In this document: one piece after another, positions 6,173-15,819 of the stretch
Numbering within the stretch: position 1 is the stretch's first letter
Layout: every line of letters begins with the position of its first letter
Assembly (NCBI GenBank): GCA_002067045.1
Contig: MVPZ01000209.1
Location: 1 to 18,791, forward strand
Source of the DNA: Methanomassiliicoccales archaeon PtaB.Bin134
GTDB taxonomy: Archaea; Thermoplasmatota; Thermoplasmata; Methanomassiliicoccales; UBA472
Length of the DNA: 18,791 bases
Reading direction: 5' to 3'
Notes under the pieces: model-generated
What the model was told of the DNA's origin: nothing
What the model saw: only the letters and a program-made list of their open reading frames with translations
Database searches by the model: none
Position numbers and translations under genes: made by a program

Positions 6173-6625
6173 ATGATGGAGCGCACCTTCGTAATGCTCA
6201 AGCCGGACGCCGTTCAGCGCGGCCTCATGGGCCAGATCGTGGCCCGGCTGGAGGCCAAGGGCTTCCGCCCGGTGGCCATGAAGTTCATGCGCATACCGCG
6301 CGAGCTGGCCGAGAGGCACTACGGCGAGCACAAGGGCAAGGGGTTCTTCCCCAAGCTCATCGAGTACATGACCTCCGGCCCGGTGCTCGTCATGGTCTGG
6401 GAAGGGGACAACATAATCTCCGTCTGTCGGAACATGATGGGCAAGACCAACCCGGTGGAGGCCGCGCCCGGCACCATCCGCGGGGACTTCGCCCAGCAGA
6501 CCGGCCGCAACATCATCCACGGCTCCGATTCCCCGGAATCGGCCAAGAGGGAGATCGAGCTGTTCTTCAACGACTACGAGCTGCTCGGCTACGAACCGTG
6601 CAACAAGGTCTGGCTTTTCGAGTAG
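6173..6625 (+). CDS. ndk: Nucleoside-diphosphate kinase
   Basis: Ndk transfers a phosphate between NTPs and NDPs through a phosphohistidine. The active-site histidine is H116 in [12 protein letters not shown]. The opening [15 protein letters not shown] and the RGDF segment are also classic. At 150 residues the length is standard. ATG at 6173 has GGAG 8-9 nt upstream. A GTG at 6164 overlaps the L24e stop and would need that same element to be translated, so it is less likely; ATG at 6176 is possible. The stop is TAG (6623-6625), the only TAG-terminated gene in the window. A T-rich tract follows. Confidence 0.95.
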   Translation: MMERTFVMLKPDAVQRGLMGQIVARLEAKGFRPVAMKFMRIPRELAERHYGEHKGKGFFPKLIEYMTSGPVLVMVWEGDNIISVCRNMMGKTNPVEAAPGTIRGDFAQQTGRNIIHGSDSPESAKREIELFFNDYELLGYEPCNKVWLFE

Positions 6626-6636
6626 GTTCCAAACCC

Positions 6637-6662
6637 CTTTTCCTTACATTTTCTTTGTTCTC
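6637..6662 (+). terminator. T-rich terminator after ndk
   Basis: A series of short T-runs follows the ndk stop and precedes a separate TATA box for the next gene. This fits a hairpin-independent archaeal terminator closing the ribosomal protein unit. Confidence 0.5.
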
Positions 6663-6714
6663 CTGAGTTCCATCGCGCATGCCCATCGCCCTCCCGGCCG
6701 CTGGTTCAGAAAGG

Positions 6715-6722
6715 TTATAATA
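6715..6722 (+). promoter_or_regulatory. TATA box of the aIF5B gene
   Basis: TTATAATA is centred about 26 bp before the ATG at 6745. This predicts transcription starting at, or 1-2 nt from, the start codon, so aIF5B is probably a leaderless message separate from ndk. Confidence 0.6.
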
Positions 6723-6744
6723 TGCTTTCTCAAATGGCAAGGTC

Positions 6745-8493
<1,749 letters not shown>

Positions 8494-9165
8494 TCATCGT
8501 TCCCGACCGCAGTTGGGGCAGTAGGACCCGTAGTCGGGCATCTTCCCGCCGCATTCCGGGCATCTTTTAAGCAGGTCCTCCTCGGCCCTGGCCAGCCTGT
8601 GTCGGGTCAGTATCCTGAGCATGATCAGGAAGCTGACGCCGATCAGCACGATGATGGCCATGAGCGCTATGAAGAGGTCCCATCTGGACTCCTGATGGAC
8701 GCTCAGGTTGTCCGTGTCCAGCTCGTAGCGCACATTCAGTTCCCCGGGGGACGATGGTGTTGTGCCAGCGTCAGAATTGTCCACCAGGAGAACGTAGTCC
8801 CCCGTTCCAACAAATATCTCGTAGCCGTAGGCGGGCGCGTCGCCGGCGTTCAGGAAGGAGGCACCCTCCAGGGCCTGGAAAGGCTCCCCCTCCCGATAGG
8901 AAAGGTAGGAGTCCCAGGTCATAAGGAGCACGTCGAAGCTGTTCTGCTCCGACCCCTGGTCCAGGAACACCAGGTATCTCAGGCTTCCCGCCTCGCCGAA
9001 GTCCCCGTCCACGGGCGCGGAGGGAACGGAGAAGTTCACCAGGACCAGATGCTCCCCGGGGGCGATGGTCGCCCGCCCGTCAAAGGAGGCCGCCTGGGCT
9101 CCGCTCGGGACGGCCAACAGAATGATGAGCATGAGCGCCGCCAGCAGCGGCAGGGTCCTGGCCAC
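8494..9165 (-). CDS. Exported, membrane-anchored protein with a cytosolic zinc ribbon
   Basis: This 223-residue protein has a signal peptide at about 1-26 ending in AQAA, a probably beta-rich extracytoplasmic domain at about 27-160, one transmembrane helix at about 164-186 and a short basic segment. It ends with a zinc ribbon, CPEC...CPNC (C202, C205, C216, C219). If the signal is cleaved, the ribbon faces the cytoplasm. The external domain resembles the beta-sandwich sensors or binders seen in several Thermoplasmatota surface proteins, but I cannot name a family. The GTG at 9165 is the only start that preserves the signal peptide. A TATA-like element lies about 27 bp before it and AAGGAG lies 11 nt before it. 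It is divergent from the aldehyde dehydrogenase gene. Confidence 0.7.
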   Translation of the reverse strand: MARTLPLLAALMLIILLAVPSGAQAASFDGRATIAPGEHLVLVNFSVPSAPVDGDFGEAGSLRYLVFLDQGSEQNSFDVLLMTWDSYLSYREGEPFQALEGASFLNAGDAPAYGYEIFVGTGDYVLLVDNSDAGTTPSSPGELNVRYELDTDNLSVHQESRWDLFIALMAIIVLIGVSFLIMLRILTRHRLARAEEDLLKRCPECGGKMPDYGSYCPNCGRER

Positions 9166-9236
9166 GTCCCGAGAATCTCCTTCCGTCTAGATAAAGCATG
9201 GTCAGGATTAATTACGCCGAGAGCGTTCCATGCCTG
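9166..9236. promoter_or_regulatory. Divergent promoters: zinc-ribbon protein (minus) and aldehyde dehydrogenase (plus)
   Basis: On the minus strand CTTTATCT (9189-9196) lies about 27 bp from the GTG at 9165. On the plus strand GATTAATTA (9207-9215) lies about 26 bp from the ATG at 9237. Both spacings fit leaderless transcription. The plus-strand spacing argues against the upstream in-frame ATG at 9198, which sits before the TATA element. Confidence 0.5.
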
Positions 9237-10796
9237 ATGAGCCCCCGACCTGTTCTGAGCAAGCGCAGCCCGGCCACCATGGAGCCGGTGGGCGATGCGG
9301 TCTGCTCCTGGCCAGACGAGGTGCCCGGCATGGTGGAGGAGGCCAGGAGGGCCCAGGCCAAATGGGCGGAGGTGCCGCCGACCCAGAGGTCCAGGGAGCT
9401 CCGGAAGGTACAGGAGAGCCTGGCCGAACGCACCGACGAGTTCTGCGCGATAGTGTCCGAGGAGACCGGAAAACCGATCATGGAGTCCCTGGCCACGGAC
9501 GTGATGAACGCCCTGAGCGTGGGGGACTTCGCCGTGTCCAGGGTGGAGCATGTCTTCCACGAGTCCAGGGTGGACTTCGGCAACCTGAACACCATGATGA
9601 GGTACATGGGCCGCAGCTCCCACCTCATCCCCCGCCCCATCGGGGTGGTGGGCATCATCGCCCCCTGGAACTATCCCCTGGCCATACCGTACTCCCAGAC
9701 CATGATGTGCCTGGCCGCCGGGAACGGGGTGGTGCTGAAACCCTCCTCCCACACCCCGCTCACCGCCATGCGGATGATGGAGCTTCTGGCCGCGGCCGAC
9801 CTTCCGAAGGGATTGGTCCAGCTGGCCATCGGCTCGGGCAAGGAGGTGGGCGAGGCCCTGGCCTCCTCGGACGTGGACCGCATCATCTTCACCGGGCACG
9901 CCGGGGTGGGGCGCAGGATAATGCAGCTGGCCGCGCAGAGGCTGACCCCCATCACCCTGGAGCTGGGGGGCAAGGACGCCCTGCTGGTGCTCAAGGACGC
10001 CGACCTCCGACGGGCGGCCAAGGCCGCCTGCTGGGGGGCGTTCGTCAACTGCGGGCAGACCTGCGCGGCGGTCAAGCGCATATACGTCCAGAAGGGGGTG
10101 GCCAGGAGGTTCACCGAGCTCTTCCTGAGGGAGGTGGCTGGCATCCGGCCGGGGTACGACCTGAAGGACCACACCATCTCCATGGGCCCCCTGATCTCCG
10201 AGCAGGCCCTGAAGGACATGGAGCTGCAGGTGGCCACGGCGCGGGCCCAGGGGGCCGAGGTGTTGGCCGGAGGGGAGCGCATCCATCGCCCGGGACACTT
10301 CTTCCAGCCCACGGTGCTCTCGGCCTCCCAGGAGATGGACGTCGTGCGCCAGGAGACCTTCGGCCCGGTGGTGGCCCTGCTGACCTTCGACGATGAGGAG
10401 GAGGCGGTGCGCATGGCCAACGACAGCCCCTTCGCGCTCAACGGCAGCGTGTGGACCGCGGACCTGGAGCGGGGGAGGAGGATGGCCGCGCGCCTGCGCT
10501 CCGGCACCATCACCGTGAACAATGTCGCGTACACCTACGGCCTGGGCGCCACGCCCTGGGGCGGCCGGGGGGAGAGCGGCTTCGGGCGCACGCACGGGGA
10601 TGGCGGCTTCGAGGAGCTGGTGGAGAGGCAGCACGTGCACGTGGACCGGGGCAAGTTCTCCTCGGAGATATGGTGGCCCCCGTACGCCCGGGAGGGCATG
10701 GAGGCCATGCGCGACTTCACTGGAATGGCCTTCAACGGGGAGAAGGACCGGCTGCTGCAGAGGCTGCTCAAGGCCAGGCGGCTCATGAGGCGCTAA
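9237..10796 (+). CDS. NAD(P)-dependent aldehyde dehydrogenase
   Basis: This is a 519-residue ALDH-superfamily enzyme that oxidises an aldehyde to the acid using NAD(P)+. Visible landmarks are SPAT near the N-terminus, the PWNYPL cofactor motif (N145), FTGHAGVG in place of the usual FTGS loop, the general base E242 in LELGGKD, the nucleophile C276 in GQTCAAV, and ETFGPVV. The 34-residue spacing from E to C is the family standard. After the core, about 60 residues, including an EIWWPPY segment and a basic end, form a C-terminal extension of the kind found in some succinate-semialdehyde or fatty-aldehyde dehydrogenases. The substrate is not determinable. ATG at 9237 is preferred over 9198 on promoter spacing and because ALDH homology begins shortly after it. 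Confidence 0.88.
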   Translation: MSPRPVLSKRSPATMEPVGDAVCSWPDEVPGMVEEARRAQAKWAEVPPTQRSRELRKVQESLAERTDEFCAIVSEETGKPIMESLATDVMNALSVGDFAVSRVEHVFHESRVDFGNLNTMMRYMGRSSHLIPRPIGVVGIIAPWNYPLAIPYSQTMMCLAAGNGVVLKPSSHTPLTAMRMMELLAAADLPKGLVQLAIGSGKEVGEALASSDVDRIIFTGHAGVGRRIMQLAAQRLTPITLELGGKDALLVLKDADLRRAAKAACWGAFVNCGQTCAAVKRIYVQKGVARRFTELFLREVAGIRPGYDLKDHTISMGPLISEQALKDMELQVATARAQGAEVLAGGERIHRPGHFFQPTVLSASQEMDVVRQETFGPVVALLTFDDEEEAVRMANDSPFALNGSVWTADLERGRRMAARLRSGTITVNNVAYTYGLGATPWGGRGESGFGRTHGDGGFEELVERQHVHVDRGKFSSEIWWPPYAREGMEAMRDFTGMAFNGEKDRLLQRLLKARRLMRR

Positions 10797-10808
10797 GCCG
10801 GGAAAGCG

Positions 10809-10816
10809 TATTATAG
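10809..10816 (+). promoter_or_regulatory. TATA box before the polytopic membrane protein gene
   Basis: TATTATAG is centred about 35 bp before the ATG at 10848, predicting a leader of roughly 10 nt. It suggests the membrane protein and the two reductases form a unit apart from the aldehyde dehydrogenase. Confidence 0.45.
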
Positions 10817-10847
10817 CTTCCTTCCCTTGGGTGTAGGCGGGAGAGCC

Positions 10848-11510
10848 ATGAGGAGCAGGGGATGGAACCGGAGGGCCAGGTGGTACTTCGGCCTGACCGT
10901 CCTGCTCATATTCCTGGCCTGGACCTACACCTACTTCAGCCGCGAGGTCCCCCTGCACCACCACCTGCTCATCCCCTTCGCCTTCGTGACCCTGGGCATG
11001 GCCATCAAGTACGGGGACCAGGTGTTCGACCTGAACATAGGGAGCAAGCGCAGGGCGCTCCTGCTATCGGTGCCCGCCGGGCTGCTCATGGGCGCCCTGA
11101 TATACCTGGACGAGGGGTCGGCCACCATATTCATCGGCCTGCTGCTGGCGCTGCTGATCGCCTCCAAGTACGACAACCTGGCCTTCAAGCTGGGCTTCCT
11201 GACCGCGGGCTCCATCGCCGTACTGGCAGTTGTGAACGGAAATCCCTTCCACCTCATAGGAGCCTTCGCGGTCATGATGGCGGCCATCGCCGACGAGGTG
11301 CTCAGCGATCGCGGGGACCGCATGGCCGGAGGCCCCTGGGCGCTTCTGCTGAAGGAACGCCCGGTGCTCAAGGTGGCCGTGCTGGTGCTGTGCGTCCTGG
11401 GGGTCCTGCCGACCTACCTCTACTTCATAGCGTTCCTGGGGTTCGACACCGGATACTCCTTCGTGGAGCAGATCAGCCTGTCAGGGGGGATCGGCGATCG
11501 AGAGGCATGA
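10848..11510 (+). CDS. Polytopic membrane protein, unknown function
   Basis: This 220-residue protein has a basic N-terminus (MRSRGWNRRARW) and about seven hydrophobic segments: near 12-31, 38-58, 66-86, 89-107, 112-128, 132-148 and 182-206. A loop between the second and third carries KYGDQVFDLNIGSK. I do not recognise a family. ATG at 10848 is chosen over TTG 10827 and GTG 10831 from the TATA spacing and the positively charged start. The stop TGA (11508-11510) is followed after one base by the GTG of the first reductase, so the two are probably co-translated. Its position before two isoprenoid-type reductases suggests a lipid-related membrane role, but this rests on context only. Confidence 0.65.
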   Translation: MRSRGWNRRARWYFGLTVLLIFLAWTYTYFSREVPLHHHLLIPFAFVTLGMAIKYGDQVFDLNIGSKRRALLLSVPAGLLMGALIYLDEGSATIFIGLLLALLIASKYDNLAFKLGFLTAGSIAVLAVVNGNPFHLIGAFAVMMAAIADEVLSDRGDRMAGGPWALLLKERPVLKVAVLVLCVLGVLPTYLYFIAFLGFDTGYSFVEQISLSGGIGDREA

Positions 11511-11511
11511 C

Positions 11512-12546
11512 GTGCTGGTGCTGGGGGCCGGTCCGGCCGGAGCGGCCGCGGCCTTCTTCCTGTCGCACCTGAGCGCCGGGAAGCTGAACGTCCTCTCCCT
11601 GGAGAAGCTGGACAGGAACTTCGGCCGCTATCACCGCATGTGCGGGGAGGCCATCAGCGAGAGGGCCTTTCGCGAACTGGCCCCGCTGTCCCCGGAGCAT
11701 GTCACCCACCGCATAAGGAGGGCGGTGGAGCACTGGCCCGGCGGCGTGCGCATCGAGACCGGGGCCGACGGCTACATCCTGGACCGGCCGGCCTTCCTGC
11801 GCGACGTTCTGGACCTGGCCCAGAAGGAGGGCTGCCACCGCGAGGTCGGCTCGGCCGTGCGCGTCTCCAGGGGTGACAGGGGATACATCGTGGAGACCAG
11901 GGACGGACGCGCGTTCAGCGCGGAATGGCTGGTGGGCGCGGACGGCTGGAACTCGCTGGTCCGCAGGACCTTCTTCCAGGGGTCCCCCCGGCTGCTGTGG
12001 GCCGAGCAGTACGTGCTTCCCGGAAGCACCGAACCGGACACCATGCACTTCCACTACGACGAACGGTACCTGGGAGGCTACAGATGGGTGTTCCCGCACC
12101 CCTCCGGGATGAGGGTCGGCTTCACCCGGGGCGCGGAGGAGGTCCCGGAGGCCCTGGAAAGGCACGGGCGGCCGATCCCCTACGGGTACTCGCAGGTGGT
12201 GAACGGCAGGGCCTGCCTGGTGGGGGACGCCGCGGGGCAGGCCAATCCCATCACCTTCGGTGGGATACGGATCGGCATGATGGCCGGGAGGATGGCCGCG
12301 GAGTCCATCGTCCACGGGGGATTGGAGGGATACGCGGAACGATGGCCCTCGTCCCCATTCGCGTCCCCCGTTTACGTTAAGGCCTTCGACGCCCTGCAGG
12401 GCATGGACAACGACGCGCTGTACCGCTCGGTGCGCCCGTTCCGCAAGGGTTACGGAACGATCGCCGGGATGAGGGCGCTGTTCGGTGGAAGGAGGAACAG
12501 GCTGCTATACCGGGCCTACGGTATGGGAGCCAAATGGGGTTGGTGA
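11512..12546 (+). CDS. Geranylgeranyl reductase family FAD-dependent protein (first copy)
   Basis: This 344-residue flavoprotein belongs to the geranylgeranyl reductase/GR2 group, which saturates double bonds of prenyl chains. It has the FAD dinucleotide motif GAGPAG at the extreme N-terminus, the conserved MCGE loop (C44), YRWVFP in mid-protein and GDAAG at 238-242, followed by the ITFGG helix. The start is awkward. Relatives normally begin with a methionine two or three residues before DVLVLG. Here the in-frame codons upstream read IERHD with no ATG, GTG or TTG back to a TAG at 11428. GTG at 11512 is therefore the only standard start and leaves a clipped first beta strand. GAGAGG lies about 6 nt upstream. 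The substrate may be an archaeal lipid or another isoprenoid. Confidence 0.8.
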   Translation: MLVLGAGPAGAAAAFFLSHLSAGKLNVLSLEKLDRNFGRYHRMCGEAISERAFRELAPLSPEHVTHRIRRAVEHWPGGVRIETGADGYILDRPAFLRDVLDLAQKEGCHREVGSAVRVSRGDRGYIVETRDGRAFSAEWLVGADGWNSLVRRTFFQGSPRLLWAEQYVLPGSTEPDTMHFHYDERYLGGYRWVFPHPSGMRVGFTRGAEEVPEALERHGRPIPYGYSQVVNGRACLVGDAAGQANPITFGGIRIGMMAGRMAAESIVHGGLEGYAERWPSSPFASPVYVKAFDALQGMDNDALYRSVRPFRKGYGTIAGMRALFGGRRNRLLYRAYGMGAKWGW

Positions 12547-12547
12547 G

Positions 12548-13744
12548 ATGATGGAATGCGATGTGCTGGTGGTGGGAGCCGGGCCGGCGGGCAGCGGGGC
12601 GGCGAGGGCCTCGGCCCTGGCCGGGGCCAGGACGCTGATGGTGGACAAGAAGAAGGAGATAGGGACCCCGGTGCAGTGCGGGGAGGTCATCGGCCTGGAG
12701 CTGGTGAAGAGGTCGGGCATGCGCATCCCGGCCAACGCCATCGTGGCCCGGCAGTCCTTCACCCGGTTCGTGCTCGGCAGGGAGGTGGTCATTGACAACC
12801 ACGAACCCTACTGGAGGGCGGTGACCGTGGAGCGGAAGATATTCGACAAGCACCTGGCCTTCCGGGCGGCCGACGCCGGGGCCTCGGTGCAGGCCGATAC
12901 CAGGCTCCTCTCCGCGAAGGTCCAGGACGGGAACGTGGTCAGCTGCCTGCTCAGCCATCACGGGGAGGAGGTGGAGCTGTCGCCCAAGGCCATCGTCGCC
13001 GCGGACGGGGTGCATTCCACCCTGGCCAAGGAGCTGGGCGCGGAGTTCTTCTCCCAGAAGGACGTGGCCAGGGGCGTGGAGTTCGAGCTGGTGGCCAAGA
13101 GGGACATCCCGCAGTGCATGCAGATATTCATCGAGGGCGAGATCGGTCTGGGGTACGGGTGGATCATTCCCAAGGGCAGGAGAAGGGCCAACGTGGGCCT
13201 TGGGCTGGTAGGCGTGAACGCCTCCCGCAGGTCCTTCCTGGAGGATTGGATCGCCGGGCACCCGGTGGTCTCCCGGTACTTCGATTGCGAGAAGGTGCTG
13301 GAGGTCAAGATGGGCGACGCCCCCGTGCCCGGCTTCCTGGGCGGTCCGGTCCGGGGGAACGTGCTCTTCTGCGGAGACGCCGCCGGACAGACCCTGGCCT
13401 TCGTGGGGGAGGGCATCATGCCCTCCTACATCTGCGGCGGGCTGGCGGGCGGCAACGCCGCGCTCATGGCCCAGGGTCATGAGGAAAGGTACGAGGAGGA
13501 CCTGGTGGAGAGGATGGCCGACCAGCTGATGATGGGCGCCGCGCTGCGCGACGCGCTCGTCGAGCTGTGGTCCTCGGACCTGGACGACCGCCTGCGCTCC
13601 CTGGTGTCCGGGGCGGTCATGAACGAGCTGGTATCCCCCGACGAACTGATGGAGGCCCTGCCCTCCCTGAGCTCGAACCCCCGGAGCGCCTTCCGGGCCC
13701 TGGCCATGGGCAGAGGGGGGAAGATAAGGGTCAAGGGATGTTGA
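12548..13744 (+). CDS. Geranylgeranyl reductase family FAD-dependent protein (second copy)
   Basis: This 398-residue member of the same flavoprotein family starts one base after the first copy ends. It has GAGPAG at 10-15, VQCGE (C44), the substrate-side motif GYGWIIPKG, and GDAAGQTLAFVGEGI from 276. Its C-terminus is longer than that of the first copy, with a helical region past residue 310. The overall shape is that of digeranylgeranylglycerophospholipid reductases, which saturate the isoprenoid chains of archaeal lipids. The two copies are clearly divergent, so they probably differ in substrate. A second ATG at 12551 is an alternative start. The gene closes the unit, and the S6e promoter lies in the 90-bp gap that follows. 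Confidence 0.85.
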   Translation: MMECDVLVVGAGPAGSGAARASALAGARTLMVDKKKEIGTPVQCGEVIGLELVKRSGMRIPANAIVARQSFTRFVLGREVVIDNHEPYWRAVTVERKIFDKHLAFRAADAGASVQADTRLLSAKVQDGNVVSCLLSHHGEEVELSPKAIVAADGVHSTLAKELGAEFFSQKDVARGVEFELVAKRDIPQCMQIFIEGEIGLGYGWIIPKGRRRANVGLGLVGVNASRRSFLEDWIAGHPVVSRYFDCEKVLEVKMGDAPVPGFLGGPVRGNVLFCGDAAGQTLAFVGEGIMPSYICGGLAGGNAALMAQGHEERYEEDLVERMADQLMMGAALRDALVELWSSDLDDRLRSLVSGAVMNELVSPDELMEALPSLSSNPRSAFRALAMGRGGKIRVKGC

Positions 13745-13775
13745 CGCCCCCCATACGCTCCCGCCTCCACCAATA

Positions 13776-13785
13776 ATTATTTAAG
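13776..13785 (+). promoter_or_regulatory. TATA box of the S6e-aIF2gamma-PIN unit
   Basis: AATTATTTAA stands out in the gap at 13745-13834. Transcription is predicted to start near 13807, leaving a leader of about 28 nt that carries AAAGGTG (13822-13828), a ribosome binding site 6 nt before the ATG at 13835. Confidence 0.55.
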
Positions 13786-13834
13786 TGGTACTACATTAGG
13801 GCGAGATACTCATAACGCTCCAAAGGTGTTTAGA

Positions 13835-14230
13835 ATGGTTGAATTCAAGGCCGTTGTTAATGATATGAAGACCGGCAAGTCTTACAATGTCCCAGTGTCG
13901 GGACATCACGCCAACTCCCTGATCGGGAAGAAGATAGGCGACACCATAGACGGAATATTCGTCGGGCTGCCCGGATACAAGCTGTCGATAACTGGCGGAA
14001 GCGACAAGGACGGCTTCGCCATGCGCAAGGACCTTCCCGGACCGAGGAGGAAGAGGCTGCTGCTGACCACCAGCACCGGTTTCTACACCACCGAGGGCGG
14101 GCTCAGGCGCAGGAAGGCCGTACGCGGCAACACCGTGGCCACCGACACCGTCCAGATAAACATGAAGATAGTCTCCCAGGGCCCCAAGCCGGTCGACGAG
14201 CTCATCGTCAAGAAAGAGGAGAAGAAATAA
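13835..14230 (+). CDS. rps6e: Small ribosomal subunit protein S6e
   Basis: This 131-residue S6e is a protein of the archaeal and eukaryotic small subunit. The conserved core [12 protein letters not shown], the [10 protein letters not shown] turn, the [14 protein letters not shown] motif and the [10 protein letters not shown]...RRRK basic region are all present. The eukaryotic phosphorylated tail is absent, as usual in archaea. ATG at 13835 is chosen over GTG 13826 because AAAGGTG lies 6 nt upstream. The TAA stop shares one base with the ATG of aIF2gamma (TAATG), which indicates translational coupling. Confidence 0.95.
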   Translation: MVEFKAVVNDMKTGKSYNVPVSGHHANSLIGKKIGDTIDGIFVGLPGYKLSITGGSDKDGFAMRKDLPGPRRKRLLLTTSTGFYTTEGGLRRRKAVRGNTVATDTVQINMKIVSQGPKPVDELIVKKEEKK

Positions 14231-15459
14231 TGAAGGTGTCCCGCCAGCCTGAGGTCAACATCGGGATGATCGGCCACGTGGACCACGGCAAGACCACGCT
14301 GACCAAGGCCCTTTCCGGTGACTGGACCGACCGCCACTCGGAGGAGATCAAGAGAGGCATCTCCATCAGGCTGGGCTACGCGGACGTGGCCTTCTACAAG
14401 TGCAAGAGCTGCGAGGAAACCTATTCCAACTCGTCCACCTGCAAGGTGTGCGGCGGAGAGGCGGAGTTCGTTCGGTCGGTGTCCTTCGTCGACGCTCCGG
14501 GACACGAGACCCTGATGGCCACCATGCTGTCCGGGGCGGCCATGATGGACGGCGCTCTTTTATTGGTGGCCGCCAACGAGGAGTGCCCGCAGCCCCAGAC
14601 CAAGGAGCATCTCATGGCCCTCTCCATCATCGGGGTGGAGAAGATCATCATCGTCCAGAACAAGATCGACATCGTCACCCGGGACGAGGCCATGGCGAAC
14701 TACAACCAGATAAAGAAGTTCGTCAAGGGCACCATCGCCGAGAACGCGCCGATCATTCCCGTATCCGCGCATCACGACGTCAACATCGACAAGCTGATCG
14801 ACGCCATACAGAAGTACATCCCCACCAGGAAGCACGACGAGAAGAGGCCGGCCAAGATGTTCGTGGCCCGCTCCTTCGACATCAACCAGCCGGGCATGTC
14901 CCTGGATGAGCTGAAGGGCGGGGTCCTCGGCGGAACCCTCATGCAGGGCATCCTGAAGGTCGGCGACGAGATCGAGATATCTCCCGGCCGCAAGGTGGAG
15001 CAGCCCGGCGGCAAGTTCACCTGGGAGACCATCACCACGAAGATCGAGTCGCTGCACACCGGCGGCGGCTCGGTGAACAAGATCAGGCCCGGAGGGCTGG
15101 TGGCCATCGGGACCAAGCTGGACCCCTCGCTCACCAAGTCGGACGGGCTCACCGGCAGGGTCGTGGGAAAGCCAGGCACCCTTCCGCAGGTTCATTTCAA
15201 GTTCAAGATGAACACCCACCTTCTGGAGCGCGTCGTGGGGACCAGCGACGACCTGGTGGTGGAGAACATCAAGACCAACGAGCCGCTCATGCTGAGCATC
15301 GGCACGGCGACCACCGTGGGGCTGGTCACCAGCGCCCGGGGCGACCAGTCCGAGGTCACCCTGAAGATACCGGTATGCGCCGAGGAGGGCCAGAGGGTGG
15401 CCATCTCCCGCAAGATCGCCAACAAGTGGCGCCTCATCGGCTACGGCATAGTCGAGTGA
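14230..15459 (+). CDS. eif2g: Translation initiation factor aIF2 gamma subunit
   Basis: aIF2gamma is the GTPase subunit of aIF2, which carries initiator Met-tRNA to the small subunit. The protein is 409 residues, a standard length. The P-loop is GHVDHGKT at 15-22. A zinc knuckle, CKSC...CKVC (C58, C61, C71, C74), is inserted in the G domain as in most archaeal and eukaryotic members and distinguishes it from EF-Tu. DAPGHE and NKID complete the GTP-binding set. Two beta-barrel domains follow, ending in RLIGYGIVE. The first codon overlaps the S6e stop. The alpha and beta subunits are not in this window. Confidence 0.97.
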   Translation: MKVSRQPEVNIGMIGHVDHGKTTLTKALSGDWTDRHSEEIKRGISIRLGYADVAFYKCKSCEETYSNSSTCKVCGGEAEFVRSVSFVDAPGHETLMATMLSGAAMMDGALLLVAANEECPQPQTKEHLMALSIIGVEKIIIVQNKIDIVTRDEAMANYNQIKKFVKGTIAENAPIIPVSAHHDVNIDKLIDAIQKYIPTRKHDEKRPAKMFVARSFDINQPGMSLDELKGGVLGGTLMQGILKVGDEIEISPGRKVEQPGGKFTWETITTKIESLHTGGGSVNKIRPGGLVAIGTKLDPSLTKSDGLTGRVVGKPGTLPQVHFKFKMNTHLLERVVGTSDDLVVENIKTNEPLMLSIGTATTVGLVTSARGDQSEVTLKIPVCAEEGQRVAISRKIANKWRLIGYGIVE

Positions 15460-15465
15460 GGGGGC

Positions 15466-15819
15466 ATGCAGAAGGTCATCCTGGACACCAACGCGCTTTT
15501 GATGCCTTTCGAGTTCAGGATGAACCTCGACCTGGAGCTGGCCAATCTTTTCGGCGAGTTCGAGGCCTATGTGCCCGGTCCGGTGATCGGGGAACTGAAA
15601 CGCTCCGAGAGCAAGCACGCCAAGGCGGCGCTCATGCTGGCCGGCAAGTACAAGCGTTATGAGACGTCCACCCAGGGCGACGCCGGGGTGCTGGAGGCTG
15701 CCAAGGCCCTCGGCGCCATGGTGGTCACCAACGACTTCATCCTGCGCCGGAAGATGCGCCAGGAAGGGGTGCGCGCGATCTTCCTGCGCTCGCGCAAGCG
15801 CCTGTGCATCGAGGAGTGA
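15466..15819 (+). CDS. PIN-domain ribonuclease, Fcf1/Utp24-like
   Basis: The 117-residue protein is a complete PIN domain. The acidic metal-binding residues D7 (LDTNAL), E43 (GELKR), D72 (GDAGV) and D90 (TNDF) are in the usual places. The basic C-terminus (RSRKRLCIEE) and its place after aIF2gamma fit the archaeal Fcf1/Utp24-like group, implicated in rRNA processing, more than a VapC toxin. No VapB-like antitoxin gene adjoins it. It begins 6 nt after the aIF2gamma stop, and its TGA directly abuts the stop of the opposing marker-8 gene. Confidence 0.83.
   Translation: MQKVILDTNALLMPFEFRMNLDLELANLFGEFEAYVPGPVIGELKRSESKHAKAALMLAGKYKRYETSTQGDAGVLEAAKALGAMVVTNDFILRRKMRQEGVRAIFLRSRKRLCIEE

Noticed and set aside
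9036..10964. A 642-codon open frame on the minus strand opposite the aldehyde dehydrogenase
   Set aside because: It is the mirror of a well-supported ALDH gene in GC-rich DNA, its composition is His/Gly/Pro-rich with no recognisable domain, and it runs through two real genes and a promoter region.
14560..15618. A 352-codon minus-strand frame opposite aIF2gamma
   Set aside because: It is an antisense shadow of a strongly conserved gene, with low-complexity composition and no plausible promoter or start.
15466..15819. PIN protein as a VapC toxin of a toxin-antitoxin pair
   Set aside because: No antitoxin-like gene adjoins it. It follows aIF2gamma in a translation cluster and has a basic tail like archaeal Fcf1/Utp24-like proteins.
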